64,000 bases of DNA from Mycobacterium sp. Root265 (GCF_001428895.1 NZ_LMJA01000001.1:311150-375149); one strand, 5' to 3'; positions 24,264 through 33,823 are shown, counted from the stretch's first letter. The notes: generated from the letters alone by a model not told the origin. Translations and numbers: made by a program.

Positions 24264-26771
24264 ATGGAGCAGGACGCGATCGACCCGCAGGTGCGCGTCT
24301 ACGCCTCCCGGGTGCACAACCTGCGGGCGGTCGACATGGCCGCACCCCGCAACTCCTTCGTGGCGTTCACCGGGGTGTCGGGGTCGGGGAAGTCCTCGCT
24401 GGCGTTCGGGACCATCTATGCCGAAGCGCAACGCCGCTACTTCGAATCCGTTGCCCCGTATGCCCGTCGGCTGCTGCTGCCCAGTGATGCGCCGAAAGTC
24501 GATGACATCACCGGCCTGCCACCGGCGGTGGCGCTGCAACAGCGCCGCGGGTCGACCAGCTCACGGTCGACGGTGGGCACCGTGACCACCTTGTCGAATC
24601 TGTTGCGGATGCTTTTCTCGCGCGCCGGCACGTTCCCGCCGGGTGCGACGGTGCGGCTGGACTCCGATGCCTTCTCCCCGAACACGACGGCGGGGGCATG
24701 CCCGGAATGCCACGGGCTCGGCCGGATCCACCGTGTCACCGAGGAGACTCTGGTGCCCGACCCGACGCTGACCATCCGTGAGGGTGCGGTGGCCGCGTGG
24801 CCCGGTGCCTGGCAGGGCCAGAACCTGCGCGACATCCTCATCACCCTGGGTTACGACATCGACAAGCCGTGGCGCAAACTCAGTAAACACCAACGGAATT
24901 GGATCCTGTTCACCGAAGAGCAGCCGACGGTCGAGATCGATCCCAGCCAGCACCCGGTCACCGCCGACTACTACTACAACGGCACCTATTCCAGCGCCGA
25001 ACGACACGTCCGCCATACCCTGGCCAACTCGCAGAGCGCGATGATGCGCCGACGGGTGCTGCAGTACGTCGACAGCGCCGACTGCCCGGTGTGCGGGGGC
25101 TCGGGACTGCGCCCCGAAGCGCTCGCGGTGACCTTCGCCGGCCGCAACATCGCCGAGCTCACCGCGATGCCGCTCACCGTGCTCGCCGAGGTGCTGACGC
25201 CTGCGGCCACCCGCACCCAGTTCGAGGCCGCCTACGAGTCCACCGAATCCGGCGAGTTCACCGAGGTTGCCACGATGATCGCCGCCGATCTGGTGGCGCG
25301 CATCGCCATCCTGGTCGATCTCGGCCTCGGGTACCTGAGCCTGAACCGGCGCACCCCGTCCGTATCGCCGGGGGAGTTGCAGCGGCTGCGATTGGCCACC
25401 CAGCTGCGGGCGGGGCTGTTCGGCGTGCTCTACGTGCTCGACGAGCCGTCGGCGGGCCTGCATCCCGCCGATGCCGAGCCGCTGCTGGAGGTACTCGACC
25501 GGCTCCGGCGGGCGGGCAACTCGTTGTTCGTCGTCGAGCACGACATGGATGTGGTGCGCCGCGCGGACTGGGTCGTCGACGTCGGGCCCGGTGCCGGTGA
25601 ACTCGGCGGTGAGGTGCTCTACAGCGGGCCGGTGGCCGGACTCGCCGATGTCGAATCGTCGGTGACCCGACGTCACCTGTTCGACAGCGCCGTCCCGGCC
25701 GCTCGCGCACCCAGGAAATCGTCGGAAATGCTGTGCCTGCAGCATATTTCCTTTCACAATCTGCAGGATGTCGAGGTGGCCCTACCGCTGGGCAGCTTCA
25801 TCGCGGTCACCGGTGTGTCCGGTTCGGGGAAGTCGACCCTGGTCTGCAAGGTGCTCGGCGATGTGGTGGCGCGCCACCTCGGCGGCGGCGCGGCCGATGT
25901 CTCCGACGTGGAGGTGACCGACGCCGAGAGCGAGCTGCTGGACATCGACACGGATGCCAGCGTCGGTGTCGTCGCGACAGGCGTCGAGGTCGTCGACCGT
26001 CTGGTCACCGTCGACCAGCGTCCGATCGGGCGGACGCCGAGGTCCAATCTGGCGACATACACCGGCATGTTCGACGCCGTCCGCAAGGCCTTCGCCGATA
26101 CCGCGGAGGCGCGCCGACGCGGCTGGAGTGCCGGCCGGTTCTCGTTCAACGTCGCCGAGGGCCGCTGCGAGACCTGCCACGGCGAGGGTTTCGTGGCCGT
26201 CGAACTGCTGTTCCTGCCGGGCACCTACGCCTCCTGTCCGACCTGCGGCGGCGCCCGCTACTCCGAGGAGACACTTGAGGTGCGCTACCGGGGGCGCAAC
26301 ATCGCCGAGGTGCTCGCGATGACCGTCGACGAGGCGGCGGATTTTCTCTCTGAGATCCCCAGTGCGGCAAGAAGTCTGACCACACTGCGCCAAGTGGGCC
26401 TGGGTTATCTGCGGCTGGGCCAACCCGCCACCGAACTGTCCGGTGGGGAGGCCCAGCGGATCAAGTTGGCCACCGAGTTGCAGCGCGCCCGCCGCGGGCA
26501 CACGTTGTATGTGCTCGACGAGCCGACCACCGGACTGCACCCCGCCGATGTCGAATTGCTCGTCGCGCAACTGCACCGCCTGGTGGATGCCGGCAACACC
26601 GTGGTGGTCGCCGAGCACGACATGGGGGTGGTGGCCGGGGCGGATCATGTGATCGATCTCGGGCCCGGCGGGGGCGATGACGGTGGCACCGTGGTGGCCA
26701 CCGGTACACCCCGACAGGTCGCGGCAGCCAAGGGAAGCCGTACTGCGCCTTACCTGGCGAAGCACGTGTGA
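24264..26771 (+). CDS. UvrA-like ABC protein (UvrA2/DrrC class)
   Basis: An 835-residue soluble twin-ATPase protein. It has two Walker A motifs (GVSGSGKSS and GVSGSGKST), a degenerate first signature (VSPGELQRLRLA), a canonical second one (LSGGEAQRIKLA), and DEPSAGLHP/DEPTTGLHP Walker B regions. Zinc-type clusters are CPECHGLG, CPVCGGSG and CETCHGEG...CPTCGG. It is more than 100 residues shorter than housekeeping UvrA, and the segment between the first Walker A and first zinc site is short, consistent with loss of the UvrB-binding domain. Relatives protect DNA or give self-resistance to DNA-binding drugs. ATG 24264 follows GGGGG (24254-24258) and lies 2 bp after the XRE stop. Confidence 0.88.
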   Translation: MEQDAIDPQVRVYASRVHNLRAVDMAAPRNSFVAFTGVSGSGKSSLAFGTIYAEAQRRYFESVAPYARRLLLPSDAPKVDDITGLPPAVALQQRRGSTSSRSTVGTVTTLSNLLRMLFSRAGTFPPGATVRLDSDAFSPNTTAGACPECHGLGRIHRVTEETLVPDPTLTIREGAVAAWPGAWQGQNLRDILITLGYDIDKPWRKLSKHQRNWILFTEEQPTVEIDPSQHPVTADYYYNGTYSSAERHVRHTLANSQSAMMRRRVLQYVDSADCPVCGGSGLRPEALAVTFAGRNIAELTAMPLTVLAEVLTPAATRTQFEAAYESTESGEFTEVATMIAADLVARIAILVDLGLGYLSLNRRTPSVSPGELQRLRLATQLRAGLFGVLYVLDEPSAGLHPADAEPLLEVLDRLRRAGNSLFVVEHDMDVVRRADWVVDVGPGAGELGGEVLYSGPVAGLADVESSVTRRHLFDSAVPAARAPRKSSEMLCLQHISFHNLQDVEVALPLGSFIAVTGVSGSGKSTLVCKVLGDVVARHLGGGAADVSDVEVTDAESELLDIDTDASVGVVATGVEVVDRLVTVDQRPIGRTPRSNLATYTGMFDAVRKAFADTAEARRRGWSAGRFSFNVAEGRCETCHGEGFVAVELLFLPGTYASCPTCGGARYSEETLEVRYRGRNIAEVLAMTVDEAADFLSEIPSAARSLTTLRQVGLGYLRLGQPATELSGGEAQRIKLATELQRARRGHTLYVLDEPTTGLHPADVELLVAQLHRLVDAGNTVVVAEHDMGVVAGADHVIDLGPGGGDDGGTVVATGTPRQVAAAKGSRTAPYLAKHV

Positions 26772-26779
26772 GGTTGTGT

Positions 26780-26864
26780 GTCCGAGGGGGGACTTGAACC
26801 CCCACGCCCGTTAATAGGGCACTAGCACCTCAAGCTAGCGCGTCTGCCATTCCGCCACTCGGAC
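26780..26864 (-). tRNA. leuT: tRNA-Leu (GAG anticodon)
   Basis: An 85-nt class II tRNA. Acceptor arms GTCCGAG and CTCGGAC pair fully, with discriminator A at 26780. The anticodon stem CTAGC/GCTAG encloses the loop TTGAGGT, giving anticodon GAG (reads CUC and CUU). A long variable arm (GTGCCCTATTAACGGGCGT region) and a GGGGG-TTCAAGT-CCCCC T-arm are clear. CCA is not encoded. It sits alone between the accessory block and the conserved peptidase-to-mpa block. The leuL leader uses only CUU and CUC leucine codons, the ones this tRNA reads. The gene symbol is a guess. Confidence 0.95.
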
Positions 26865-26983
26865 ATTGCGCCGTGCCATCGGCACGGAGCGACTAAGGCT
26901 AACGGATGGAGGCGGTCTGGCCCAAACCAGACTGTCGCCGGCGGTGCGCCACCCCGCCCGGGGGAGTCGCGGCGGTGGTACGA

Positions 26984-28327
26984 ATGGTGACTGTGAGCGT
27001 GCCCCCGACAAGCGCGGACGAGGTCGTCGACCTCGTCAGCGCCCTGATCCGATTCGATACGTCCAACACCGGCGACCCGGCGACCACCAAAGGCGAGGCC
27101 GACTGTGCGCAGTGGGTGGGCGACCGGTTGCGCGAGGTCGGCTATGAGACCGAATACCTCGAAGCGGGCGCCCCGGGCCGCGGCAACCTGTTCGCGAGAC
27201 TGGCCGGTGCCGACCCCGACCGCGGCGCGCTGCTGATCCACGGCCACCTGGACGTAGTGCCCGCCGAACCCGCCGACTGGAGCGTGCACCCGTTCTCCGG
27301 CGCGGTGAAGGACGGCTACGTGTGGGGACGCGGCGCGGTCGACATGAAGGACATGGTCGGCATGATGATCGCGGTCGCCAGGCACTTCAAACGCCACGGC
27401 ATCGTGCCGCCGCGCGATCTGGTGTTCGCCTTCGTCTCCGATGAGGAGCACGGTGGCACCTACGGCGCCCAGTGGCTGGTCGACAACCGGCCGGACCTGT
27501 TCGAGGGTGTCACCGAGGCCATCGGCGAGGTCGGCGGGTTCTCCCTGACCGTGCCGCGCCGCGACGGCGGCGAACGCAGGCTCTACCTGATCGAGACCGC
27601 GGAGAAGGGCCTGGCCTGGATGCGGCTGACCGCCCGCGGGCGGGCCGGGCACGGCTCGATGGTGCACGACGACAACGCCGTCACCGAGGTGGCCGAGGCG
27701 GTCGCCCGGTTGGGCCGACATCAGTTCCCGCTGATTCTCAGCGAGCCCGTCGAGCAGTTCCTCACCGCGATTTCCGAGGAGACCGGCTACGAGTTCGACC
27801 TGAACTCGCCGGACCTGGACGGCACCATCGCCAAGCTCGGCGGTATCGCCCGCATCATCGGGGCCACGCTGCGCGACACCGCCAACCCGACCATGCTGAA
27901 GGCCGGTTACAAGGCCAACGTCATCCCGGCCACCGCCGAGGCGGTGCTGGACTGCCGGGTGCTGCCGGGTAGGCGCGCGGCCTTCGAGCGTGAGGTCGAC
28001 GAGCTCATCGGCCCGAACGTGGTGCGCAGCTGGGAGCGCGACCTGCCGTCCTATGAGACGTCGTTCGACGGCGATCTGGTGGATCAGATGAACGCCTCGC
28101 TGCTGACGCTCGACCCGGAGGCACGCACCGTGCCGTACATGATGTCCGGTGGTACCGACGCGAAGTCGTTCCAGCGGTTGGGAATTCGCTGTTTCGGATT
28201 CGCTCCGCTGCGGCTGCCCGCCGACCTCGATTTCGCATCGCTGTTCCATGGCGTCGACGAACGGGTACCCGTGGACGCACTAGAGTTCGGGGCGAAGGTT
28301 CTCGAACACTTTCTGACCAACTGCTGA
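26984..28327 (+). CDS. M20-family zinc peptidase (Rv2141c orthologue)
   Basis: A 447-residue metallohydrolase of the ArgE/DapE/CPG2 family. The dinuclear zinc residues are in LIHGHLDVVPA, GRGAVDMKD and SDEEHGG. The dimerisation domain lies at about residues 210-330, and the final metal histidine is in LFHGVDERVP. The sequence and position match M. tuberculosis Rv2141c, sometimes called dapE2, but the substrate is unproven. ATG 26984 is preferred to the frame from 26906; GTG 26987 is equally possible. It is followed after 12 bp by the PEBP gene. Confidence 0.9.
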   Translation: MVTVSVPPTSADEVVDLVSALIRFDTSNTGDPATTKGEADCAQWVGDRLREVGYETEYLEAGAPGRGNLFARLAGADPDRGALLIHGHLDVVPAEPADWSVHPFSGAVKDGYVWGRGAVDMKDMVGMMIAVARHFKRHGIVPPRDLVFAFVSDEEHGGTYGAQWLVDNRPDLFEGVTEAIGEVGGFSLTVPRRDGGERRLYLIETAEKGLAWMRLTARGRAGHGSMVHDDNAVTEVAEAVARLGRHQFPLILSEPVEQFLTAISEETGYEFDLNSPDLDGTIAKLGGIARIIGATLRDTANPTMLKAGYKANVIPATAEAVLDCRVLPGRRAAFEREVDELIGPNVVRSWERDLPSYETSFDGDLVDQMNASLLTLDPEARTVPYMMSGGTDAKSFQRLGIRCFGFAPLRLPADLDFASLFHGVDERVPVDALEFGAKVLEHFLTNC

Positions 28328-28339
28328 GCGAAAGGCAAA

Positions 28340-28873
28340 ATGAGCGCCGTGACTTCCTCACCGTATGACAACCTGCCGCAACTGCCGACATTCACGCTGA
28401 CCTCGGAGACCGTCACCGACGGACAGCCGCTCGGCAACGATCAGGTCAGCGGCATCATGGGCGCCGGCGGTAAGGACATCTCGCCGCAGCTGAGCTGGTC
28501 GGGCTTTCCCGAGGAGACCCGCAGCTTCGCGGTGACGGTGTACGACCCGGACGCCCCGACCGCATCCGGTTTCTGGCACTGGGCGGTCGCCGACCTGCCG
28601 GTCGACGTGACGTCGCTGCCCGCCGATGCCGGCAACGGTGACCCGCTGCCCGGTGGCGCGGTCACCCTTGCCAACGACGCGAGCCAGAAGCGGTTCATCG
28701 GTGCCGCGCCACCGGCCGGGCACGGACCGCACCGTTACTACATCGCGTTGCATGCACTGCCCGTCGAGAGCCTGGAACTGCCCGACGGCGCCACCCCGGC
28801 CTACCTCGGCTTCAACCTGTTCGGCCAGGCGATCGCCCGCGCGGTCATCCACGCCACCTACGAGCAGAACTAG
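28340..28873 (+). CDS. PEBP-family protein (YbhB/YbcL; Rv2140c orthologue)
   Basis: A 177-residue cytosolic protein of the phosphatidylethanolamine-binding/Raf-kinase-inhibitor family. It has the ligand-pocket signatures [16 protein letters not shown] and [12 protein letters not shown], and it ends [17 protein letters not shown]. The M. tuberculosis homologue is an abundant, lysine-acetylated soluble protein of unclear role. It lies 12 bp after the M20 peptidase with AAAGG upstream of its ATG. Its TAG shares the tetranucleotide CTAG with the stop of convergent pyrD. Confidence 0.92.
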   Translation: MSAVTSSPYDNLPQLPTFTLTSETVTDGQPLGNDQVSGIMGAGGKDISPQLSWSGFPEETRSFAVTVYDPDAPTASGFWHWAVADLPVDVTSLPADAGNGDPLPGGAVTLANDASQKRFIGAAPPAGHGPHRYYIALHALPVESLELPDGATPAYLGFNLFGQAIARAVIHATYEQN

Positions 28874-29934
28874 CGGGTCGCGGCGCCGACCGCCTCGGAC
28901 AGCGAGGCGTAACCGCCCTCACGCAGCCTGCGGGCGACGCCGTCGTGAATCTGCTTGGCCCACAAGCCACCGCCGTAGATGAACCCGGTGTAGCCCTGCA
29001 GCAGGGTGGCACCGGACATGATGCGTTCCCAGGCGTCGTCGGCCGTCTCGATACCGCCGACGCTGATCAGCACCAGGCGGTCACCGACGCGCCCGTAGAG
29101 GCGGCGCAGCACCTCCAGGGACCGGGCGGCGACCGGTTCGCCGGACACGCCGCCCGCTCCGAGGTCGGCGGCCCCCGGGGTGCGCAGGCCTTCGCGGGAC
29201 ACGGTGGTGTTGGTCGCCACGATGCCGGCCAGATCCAGTTCGACTGCCAGATCGGCGATCTCGTCGATATCGGCATCCGAGAGATCCGGCGCGATCTTGA
29301 CGAGCACCGGCGTGGAGGTCGCTTCCCGGACGGCGGCCAGGATGGGCCGCAGCGAGGACACCGCCTGCAGGTCGCGCAGTCCCGGGGTGTTCGGCGAACT
29401 CACGTTCACCACCAGATAGGACGCCAGCGGGCCGACCAGCCGGGCGCTCTCGGCGTAGTCCTCGACGGCCCGCTCGGCCGGTGTTGCCTTGGTCTTGCCG
29501 ATGTTGACGCCGATCGGGACGTCCGCGGTGTGCCGGGTCAGCTGCACCGCGAGCGCGCCGGCGCCGTGATTGTTGAAACCCATCCGGTTGAGCAGGGCGC
29601 GGTCCTGGGCCAGCCGGAACATCCGCGGTTTCGGGTTTCCCGGCTGCGCCTGCGCGGTCACCGTGCCGACCTCGGCGTACCCGAACCCCAGCGCACCCCA
29701 GGCCGCCAGGCCGTGGCCGTCCTTGTCGAAACCGGCGGCCAGCCCGAGCGGGCCGGGGAAACGCACCCCCCAGACGGTGCTGGCCAGCACCGGGTCCTGC
29801 GGCGCCAGGCCGGCGGACAACCGGCGGCGCGCGATACCGGGCCGGGTGGCCAGGCGCAGCGCCGCGAACACGAACGTGTGGATGCGTTCGGGGTCGACCT
29901 GGAAGAAAGCCTGTCGAAGCAGCCGATAGATCAC
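28870..29934 (-). CDS. pyrD: Dihydroorotate dehydrogenase (quinone), class 2
   Basis: Oxidises dihydroorotate to orotate in pyrimidine synthesis, passing electrons to the quinone pool at the inner membrane face. The 354-residue flavoprotein has the membrane-associating N-terminus of class 2 ([21 protein letters not shown] region), [10 protein letters not shown], the catalytic serine in [11 protein letters not shown] and the FMN-phosphate loop [16 protein letters not shown] 29934 overlaps the upstream DUF5703 stop as GTGA, which fixes the start. Confidence 0.95.
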   Translation of the reverse strand: MIYRLLRQAFFQVDPERIHTFVFAALRLATRPGIARRRLSAGLAPQDPVLASTVWGVRFPGPLGLAAGFDKDGHGLAAWGALGFGYAEVGTVTAQAQPGNPKPRMFRLAQDRALLNRMGFNNHGAGALAVQLTRHTADVPIGVNIGKTKATPAERAVEDYAESARLVGPLASYLVVNVSSPNTPGLRDLQAVSSLRPILAAVREATSTPVLVKIAPDLSDADIDEIADLAVELDLAGIVATNTTVSREGLRTPGAADLGAGGVSGEPVAARSLEVLRRLYGRVGDRLVLISVGGIETADDAWERIMSGATLLQGYTGFIYGGGLWAKQIHDGVARRLREGGYASLSEAVGAATR

Positions 29935-30173
29935 AGTGCCGGCTGATCGCCGAGGACGGACTTCTTGCGGCGCAACAGCACCCGGCGACTGCCGTCGGTG
30001 TAGAGACGCACCCGGGTCAGCTCCCAGCCCCGGTACTGCGCCTCGATCGACAACCGCACCGACGCCGACAGGCGGGTGACGTCGGGAGGGAGCCGCAGCG
30101 GTACCCAGTCGTACTCGTCGGAGAGATCGGAGGCCCATCCGGCCGGCATCCGTCCGCGCTGCACTGTGCTCAT
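29931..30173 (-). CDS. DUF5703-family small protein coupled to pyrD
   Basis: An 80-residue basic protein: [20 protein letters not shown], then [25 protein letters not shown]. It matches the DUF5703 family of mycobacteria, of unknown function. A very strong purine-rich ribosome site, GAGGAGGAG, lies just before the ATG. Its TGA overlaps the pyrD GTG, so it probably drives pyrD translation. It follows lppL by 25 bp on the same strand. Confidence 0.82.
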   Translation of the reverse strand: MSTVQRGRMPAGWASDLSDEYDWVPLRLPPDVTRLSASVRLSIEAQYRGWELTRVRLYTDGSRRVLLRRKKSVLGDQPAL

Positions 30174-30198
30174 GAGATTCTCCTCCTCGCCGCGGGCA

Positions 30199-31212
30199 TC
30201 ATCGGGGCGTCGCCCCGGTGATCACCTGCACTCCGGCACCGGAGCCCGACACCACATAGAGGGTGTTCGTGGCGCCGTCGAAGGCCAGGGTGTTGGGTTG
30301 CTGCACAGTTCGATAACGCACCTTCTCGACGGGTATTCCGGTGGCCAGATCGTAACCAACGACGGTGTTGGTCGCCGTCTGTGACACCCACGCCAGGTCC
30401 GGCGACCCGGTCACCCCGTACGGCGCGTCGTGCACGGGGTAGCGCTGGCGCAGGATCAGCGGCTCGGTGCCGTAGACCAGCAGCGCGCCGCCCCGGGTGT
30501 CGGTGACCAGCACCCGGCCGGCCGGATCCGTCGCCATCGAGGTCGCACCCTCACCGGCCCGCAGCGCCTGCTCGGAGGCCGCTCCGTCACCGTCGATCTC
30601 GGTGACCGAGGTCTGGCCGCGGTCCAGCACCACCATCGAGTCGTCCTGTGCGACAAGGACGTCCACCCGCGCGAACTTCTTCAGCGTGGCGCCGACCTCG
30701 GTGTCCGAGCGCAGGGTGTAGAGGGTGCCGTCGGCGCTGCCGAGCACCAGACGGCCGTCGTCGTGCCGGGCGATGGCGGTGAACTCGGTATCGGCGTGGC
30801 CGTCGACCTCCACCGGGGTGGCGGCCGCCGCGGCGACGTTCACCCGCAGATACCCACCCCGGGTGGACAGCCAGACCTCACCGCTGCCGTCACCGGTGAG
30901 TGCGGTGGCCTCCGCGGGCAGGGCGAGGGTGCGGGTCGGCCCGTCGGTCGGCAGCACCGTGAGCTGATCGGCGGGGCCGAGCACGACGAGCGCGGAGGTG
31001 CGCATATCGAAGAAGGCCGCGGTTCCCGGTGCGGAAAGCGGTTTCACCACACCGTCCGACACGCCGGTGACCGGCGGCGATGCGGCGGGCTGTGCAACGG
31101 GAATCGTCGGTGGTGGCGAATCGGCGGGGTGCGATGAGCATGCCGAAGCACATGCGGTCACCAGGGCCAATACCCCAGCCGTCAGGAGCTGGAATCCGGA
31201 TTTCGTATGCAA
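30199..31212 (-). CDS. lppL: Lipoprotein LppL, beta-propeller type
   Basis: An exported lipoprotein. The N-terminus is HTKSGFQLLTAGVLALVTAC followed by ASAC, with lipobox VTAC or ASAC. The mature part holds repeated short strands of an NHL/PQQ-like propeller (GEVWLSTRGGYLRV, DGRLVLGSADGTLYTL, GRVLVTDTRGGALLVYG, PDLAWVSQTATNTVVGYD). It is close to M. tuberculosis LppL (Rv2138) in sequence and place. Start choice is awkward: TTG 31260 would lie at or before the RNA start set by TAAAAT (31266-31261). TTG 31212 or 31221 after CAGGAG is therefore preferred. The function is unknown. Confidence 0.82.
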   Translation of the reverse strand: MHTKSGFQLLTAGVLALVTACASACSSHPADSPPPTIPVAQPAASPPVTGVSDGVVKPLSAPGTAAFFDMRTSALVVLGPADQLTVLPTDGPTRTLALPAEATALTGDGSGEVWLSTRGGYLRVNVAAAAATPVEVDGHADTEFTAIARHDDGRLVLGSADGTLYTLRSDTEVGATLKKFARVDVLVAQDDSMVVLDRGQTSVTEIDGDGAASEQALRAGEGATSMATDPAGRVLVTDTRGGALLVYGTEPLILRQRYPVHDAPYGVTGSPDLAWVSQTATNTVVGYDLATGIPVEKVRYRTVQQPNTLAFDGATNTLYVVSGSGAGVQVITGATPR

Positions 31213-31320
31213 TGGCCCCAAAAACTCCTGATTTCGTTGTTGCGGTGATTCCGTTTTCAAATTTTAGGCAAACAAACCCAAGCCGGACACCGACATCAAA
31301 TTGACGGTAGGGTGCGAAAT

Positions 31321-31632
31321 ATGACCCTGGCCCCGGGAACGGATCTGACGGCAGACGATTTTGCCATCGAGGACATCTCGACAGGCGTGCATGCCAGCGG
31401 ATTCGGCGCGCTCGGCGATGGCCGTAGCTTCTCCTTTCACGTCGAAGACCGGCAATTCCTGGTCGTCGAGGTGTATCGCCCGCGGCTGAGCGGACCGGTC
31501 CCGCAGGACGAGGACATCGTCGCCATCGCCACCCGCAGCCTGACCGATATCGACGTCACCGATGAGCGCAGCGTAGCCGCCGCCGTCCGCGATGCCGTCG
31601 CCGGAGCCGAGCCGGTACGCACAGCACGCTGA
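31321..31632 (+). CDS. Conserved hypothetical protein (Rv2137c position)
   Basis: A 103-residue acidic soluble protein: FAIEDISTGVHASGFGALGD, SFSFHVEDRQFLVVEVYRP, ATRSLTDIDVTDERSVAAAV. No family motif is recognised. It has the place and strand of Rv2137c, between lppL and uppP, in divergent arrangement with lppL. ATG 31321 follows TAGGG at 8 nt; GTG 31312 is an alternative. Confidence 0.75.
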   Translation: MTLAPGTDLTADDFAIEDISTGVHASGFGALGDGRSFSFHVEDRQFLVVEVYRPRLSGPVPQDEDIVAIATRSLTDIDVTDERSVAAAVRDAVAGAEPVRTAR

Positions 31633-31659
31633 CAACAACCCCACGGTACGGTCGTCCGC

Positions 31660-32499
31660 GTGGCGGAGATGTCGTGGTTGCAGGTCGTCGTGCTTGCCGT
31701 GGTGCAAGGGCTGACCGAGTTCCTGCCGGTGTCGTCGTCGGGCCACCTCGCGATCGTGTCGGAGGCCTTTTTCGGCGGGGACGCGGGCGCGTCCTTCACC
31801 GCGGTCGTGCAGATCGGCACCGAGGTGGCGGTCCTGATCTATTTCGCCGGGGACATCGGCCGCATCCTGACGGCCTGGTTCGCCGGACTCACCGACGCGG
31901 CGCGGCGGACCCCCGACTACTGGCTCGGGTGGTGGGTGATCATCGGCACCGTGCCGATCGGCGTGTTCGGCTTCACCCTGCAGCACTTCATCCGCGACGA
32001 CATCCGGAATCTGTGGATCATCGCCACCGCACTCATCGTCTTCTCATTCGTCATCGCCGCGGCCGAATATCTCGGCAAGCAGACCCGCGACATCCAGCAG
32101 TTCACCTGGCGCGACAGCCTGATCATCGGGTCGGCGCAGGCACTCGCCCTCATCCCGGGCGTCTCCCGGTCCGGGGTCACCATCAGCGCCGGGCTGTTCC
32201 TGGGCCAGAAACGCGAGGCCGCGGCACGTTTCGGCTTCCTGCTGGCCATCCCGGCGGTGCTCGGGTCCGGACTGTACGAACTGCGTCACGTTTTCGAACC
32301 CGGCGCCTCGGGAATGAGTGCCACGGTTGCCCAGATCGTGGTCGGCACGCTCATCGCGTTCGTGGTCGGCTATGCCGCGGTCGCCTGGTTCCTGCGGTTC
32401 CTGGTGCGCCACAGCATGTACTGGTTCGTCGGTTACCGGATCATCCTCGGCACGCTCGTCCTGGTTCTGCTCGCCACCGGCGTGCTGGCCGCGCAGTAA
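31660..32499 (+). CDS. uppP: Undecaprenyl-diphosphatase
   Basis: Dephosphorylates undecaprenyl (here probably decaprenyl) diphosphate so the lipid carrier can be reused for peptidoglycan and arabinogalactan synthesis. It is a 279-residue membrane protein with about eight helices. The two BacA active-site motifs are [15 protein letters not shown] (residues 15-29) and [13 protein letters not shown] 31660 sits exactly 7 nt after TACGGT (31647-31652), the layout of a leaderless mRNA. ATG 31669 would give the 276-residue length of the M. tuberculosis protein and cannot be excluded. Confidence 0.93.
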   Translation: MAEMSWLQVVVLAVVQGLTEFLPVSSSGHLAIVSEAFFGGDAGASFTAVVQIGTEVAVLIYFAGDIGRILTAWFAGLTDAARRTPDYWLGWWVIIGTVPIGVFGFTLQHFIRDDIRNLWIIATALIVFSFVIAAAEYLGKQTRDIQQFTWRDSLIIGSAQALALIPGVSRSGVTISAGLFLGQKREAAARFGFLLAIPAVLGSGLYELRHVFEPGASGMSATVAQIVVGTLIAFVVGYAAVAWFLRFLVRHSMYWFVGYRIILGTLVLVLLATGVLAAQ

Positions 32500-32515
32500 C
32501 GGAAAAAGGACCTTC

Positions 32516-33199
32516 ATGACCGTCATCCTGCTGCGGCACGGCCGCTCGACATCGAACACCGCGCACACCCTGGCCGGCCGCTCCGAAGGCGTCGATCTCG
32601 ATGACAAGGGCCGCGAACAGGCCCAGACCGTGGTCACCCGGATCGGTGACCTGCCGGTCAAGGCCATCGTCCGCTCGCCGCTGCTGCGCTGCGAGCGGAC
32701 CGTGGAGCCGTTGGCGGCGGCACTCGGGGTGCAGCCGGTCGTCGAGGACCGCATCATCGAGGTCGACTACGGCAGCTGGACCGGTCGCACGATCGGTGAA
32801 CTGGTCAAGGAGCCGTTGTGGAAGGTGGTTCAGCAGCAACCCAGCGCAGCGGTCTTCCCCGACGGTGAGGGACTGGCGCAGGTGCAGGCCAGGGCGGTCA
32901 CCGCGATCCGCGAGCACGACCGCAATCTGGCCGCCGAACACGGCGGGGACGTGCTGTGGGTGGCCTGCACGCACGGTGACGTGATCAAGGCGGTGCTGGC
33001 CGACGCGCTGGGGACCCACCTGGACACCTTTCAGCGCATCACCGCCGACCCCGCCTCCATGAGCGTCATCCGCTACACCGACACCCGTCCGTTCGTGCTG
33101 CATGTCAACCACACCGGCAGCGGGTTGACCGCGGCATTGAGCGCCAAGCCCGCCGCCGCTCCGGAATCGGATGCGGTTGTCGGCGGCTCCACCGATTGA
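32516..33199 (+). CDS. Histidine phosphatase, phosphoglycerate mutase-like (Rv2135c orthologue)
   Basis: A 227-residue member of the histidine phosphatase superfamily. It has the phosphohistidine RHGRSTSN (His8), the partner arginine in SPLLRCERT, the acid in IIEVDYGSWTG and the second histidine in ACTHGDVIKAV. Such proteins, often mis-named GpmB, are mostly phosphatases; the substrate is unknown. ATG 32516 follows GGAAAAAGGA at 32501-32510. It begins 16 bp after uppP and is followed by DUF3090 and SCO1664 genes, a set that stays together across actinobacteria. Confidence 0.88.
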   Translation: MTVILLRHGRSTSNTAHTLAGRSEGVDLDDKGREQAQTVVTRIGDLPVKAIVRSPLLRCERTVEPLAAALGVQPVVEDRIIEVDYGSWTGRTIGELVKEPLWKVVQQQPSAAVFPDGEGLAQVQARAVTAIREHDRNLAAEHGGDVLWVACTHGDVIKAVLADALGTHLDTFQRITADPASMSVIRYTDTRPFVLHVNHTGSGLTAALSAKPAAAPESDAVVGGSTD

Positions 33200-33232
33200 G
33201 GTAGCCCCGCTACCGGTATTTTGAAAGGTGCC

Positions 33233-33823
33233 ATGGCCCGCGCAATCCACGTCTTCCGCACACCCGACCGCTTCGTGGCCGGGACCGTCGGGCAGCCCGG
33301 GAACCGAACGTTCTACCTGCAGGCGGTACACGACAAGCGGGTGGTGTCGGTGATGCTGGAAAAACAGCAGGTGGCGGTGCTCGCCGAACGGATCTCGGCG
33401 CTGCTGGTGGAGATCAACCGGCGATTCGGCACCCCGATCCCGCCCGACACCGGCGAGGTCGGCGACCTGCATCCGCTGCTCACCCCGGTCGATTCCGAAT
33501 TCCGGGTCGGCACGATGGGGCTCGGCTGGGACTCCGAGGCACAGACCGTGGTGGTCGAACTGCTCGCGGTCTCCGAAACCGAGTTCGACGCCTCCGTGGT
33601 GCTCGATGATGCCGAAGACGGTCCGGACGCGGTCCGGGTGTTCCTGAGCCCGGAATCGGCGCGCGAGTTCGCCACCCGGTCCAACCGCGTCATCTCGGCG
33701 GGCCGGCCACCGTGTCCGCTGTGCGATGAGCCACTGGACCCCGAGGGGCACATCTGCGTCCGCACCAACGGCTACCGGCGCGGCGCGTTCGGTGCGGTCG
33801 AAGAAGATGAACCCCCGTTCTGA
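33233..33823 (+). CDS. DUF3090 family protein (Rv2134c orthologue)
   Basis: A 196-residue soluble protein beginning MARAIHVFRTPDRFVAGTVG. It has a C-terminal zinc-ribbon-like CPLCDEPLDPEGHICVRTNGY in which two Cys, a His and a further Cys could bind metal. It is a conserved actinobacterial family (DUF3090) of unknown function, always next to the SCO1664-type gene and the histidine phosphatase. The downstream gene starts inside its last codons, so they are coupled. Confidence 0.88.
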   Translation: MARAIHVFRTPDRFVAGTVGQPGNRTFYLQAVHDKRVVSVMLEKQQVAVLAERISALLVEINRRFGTPIPPDTGEVGDLHPLLTPVDSEFRVGTMGLGWDSEAQTVVVELLAVSETEFDASVVLDDAEDGPDAVRVFLSPESAREFATRSNRVISAGRPPCPLCDEPLDPEGHICVRTNGYRRGAFGAVEEDEPPF

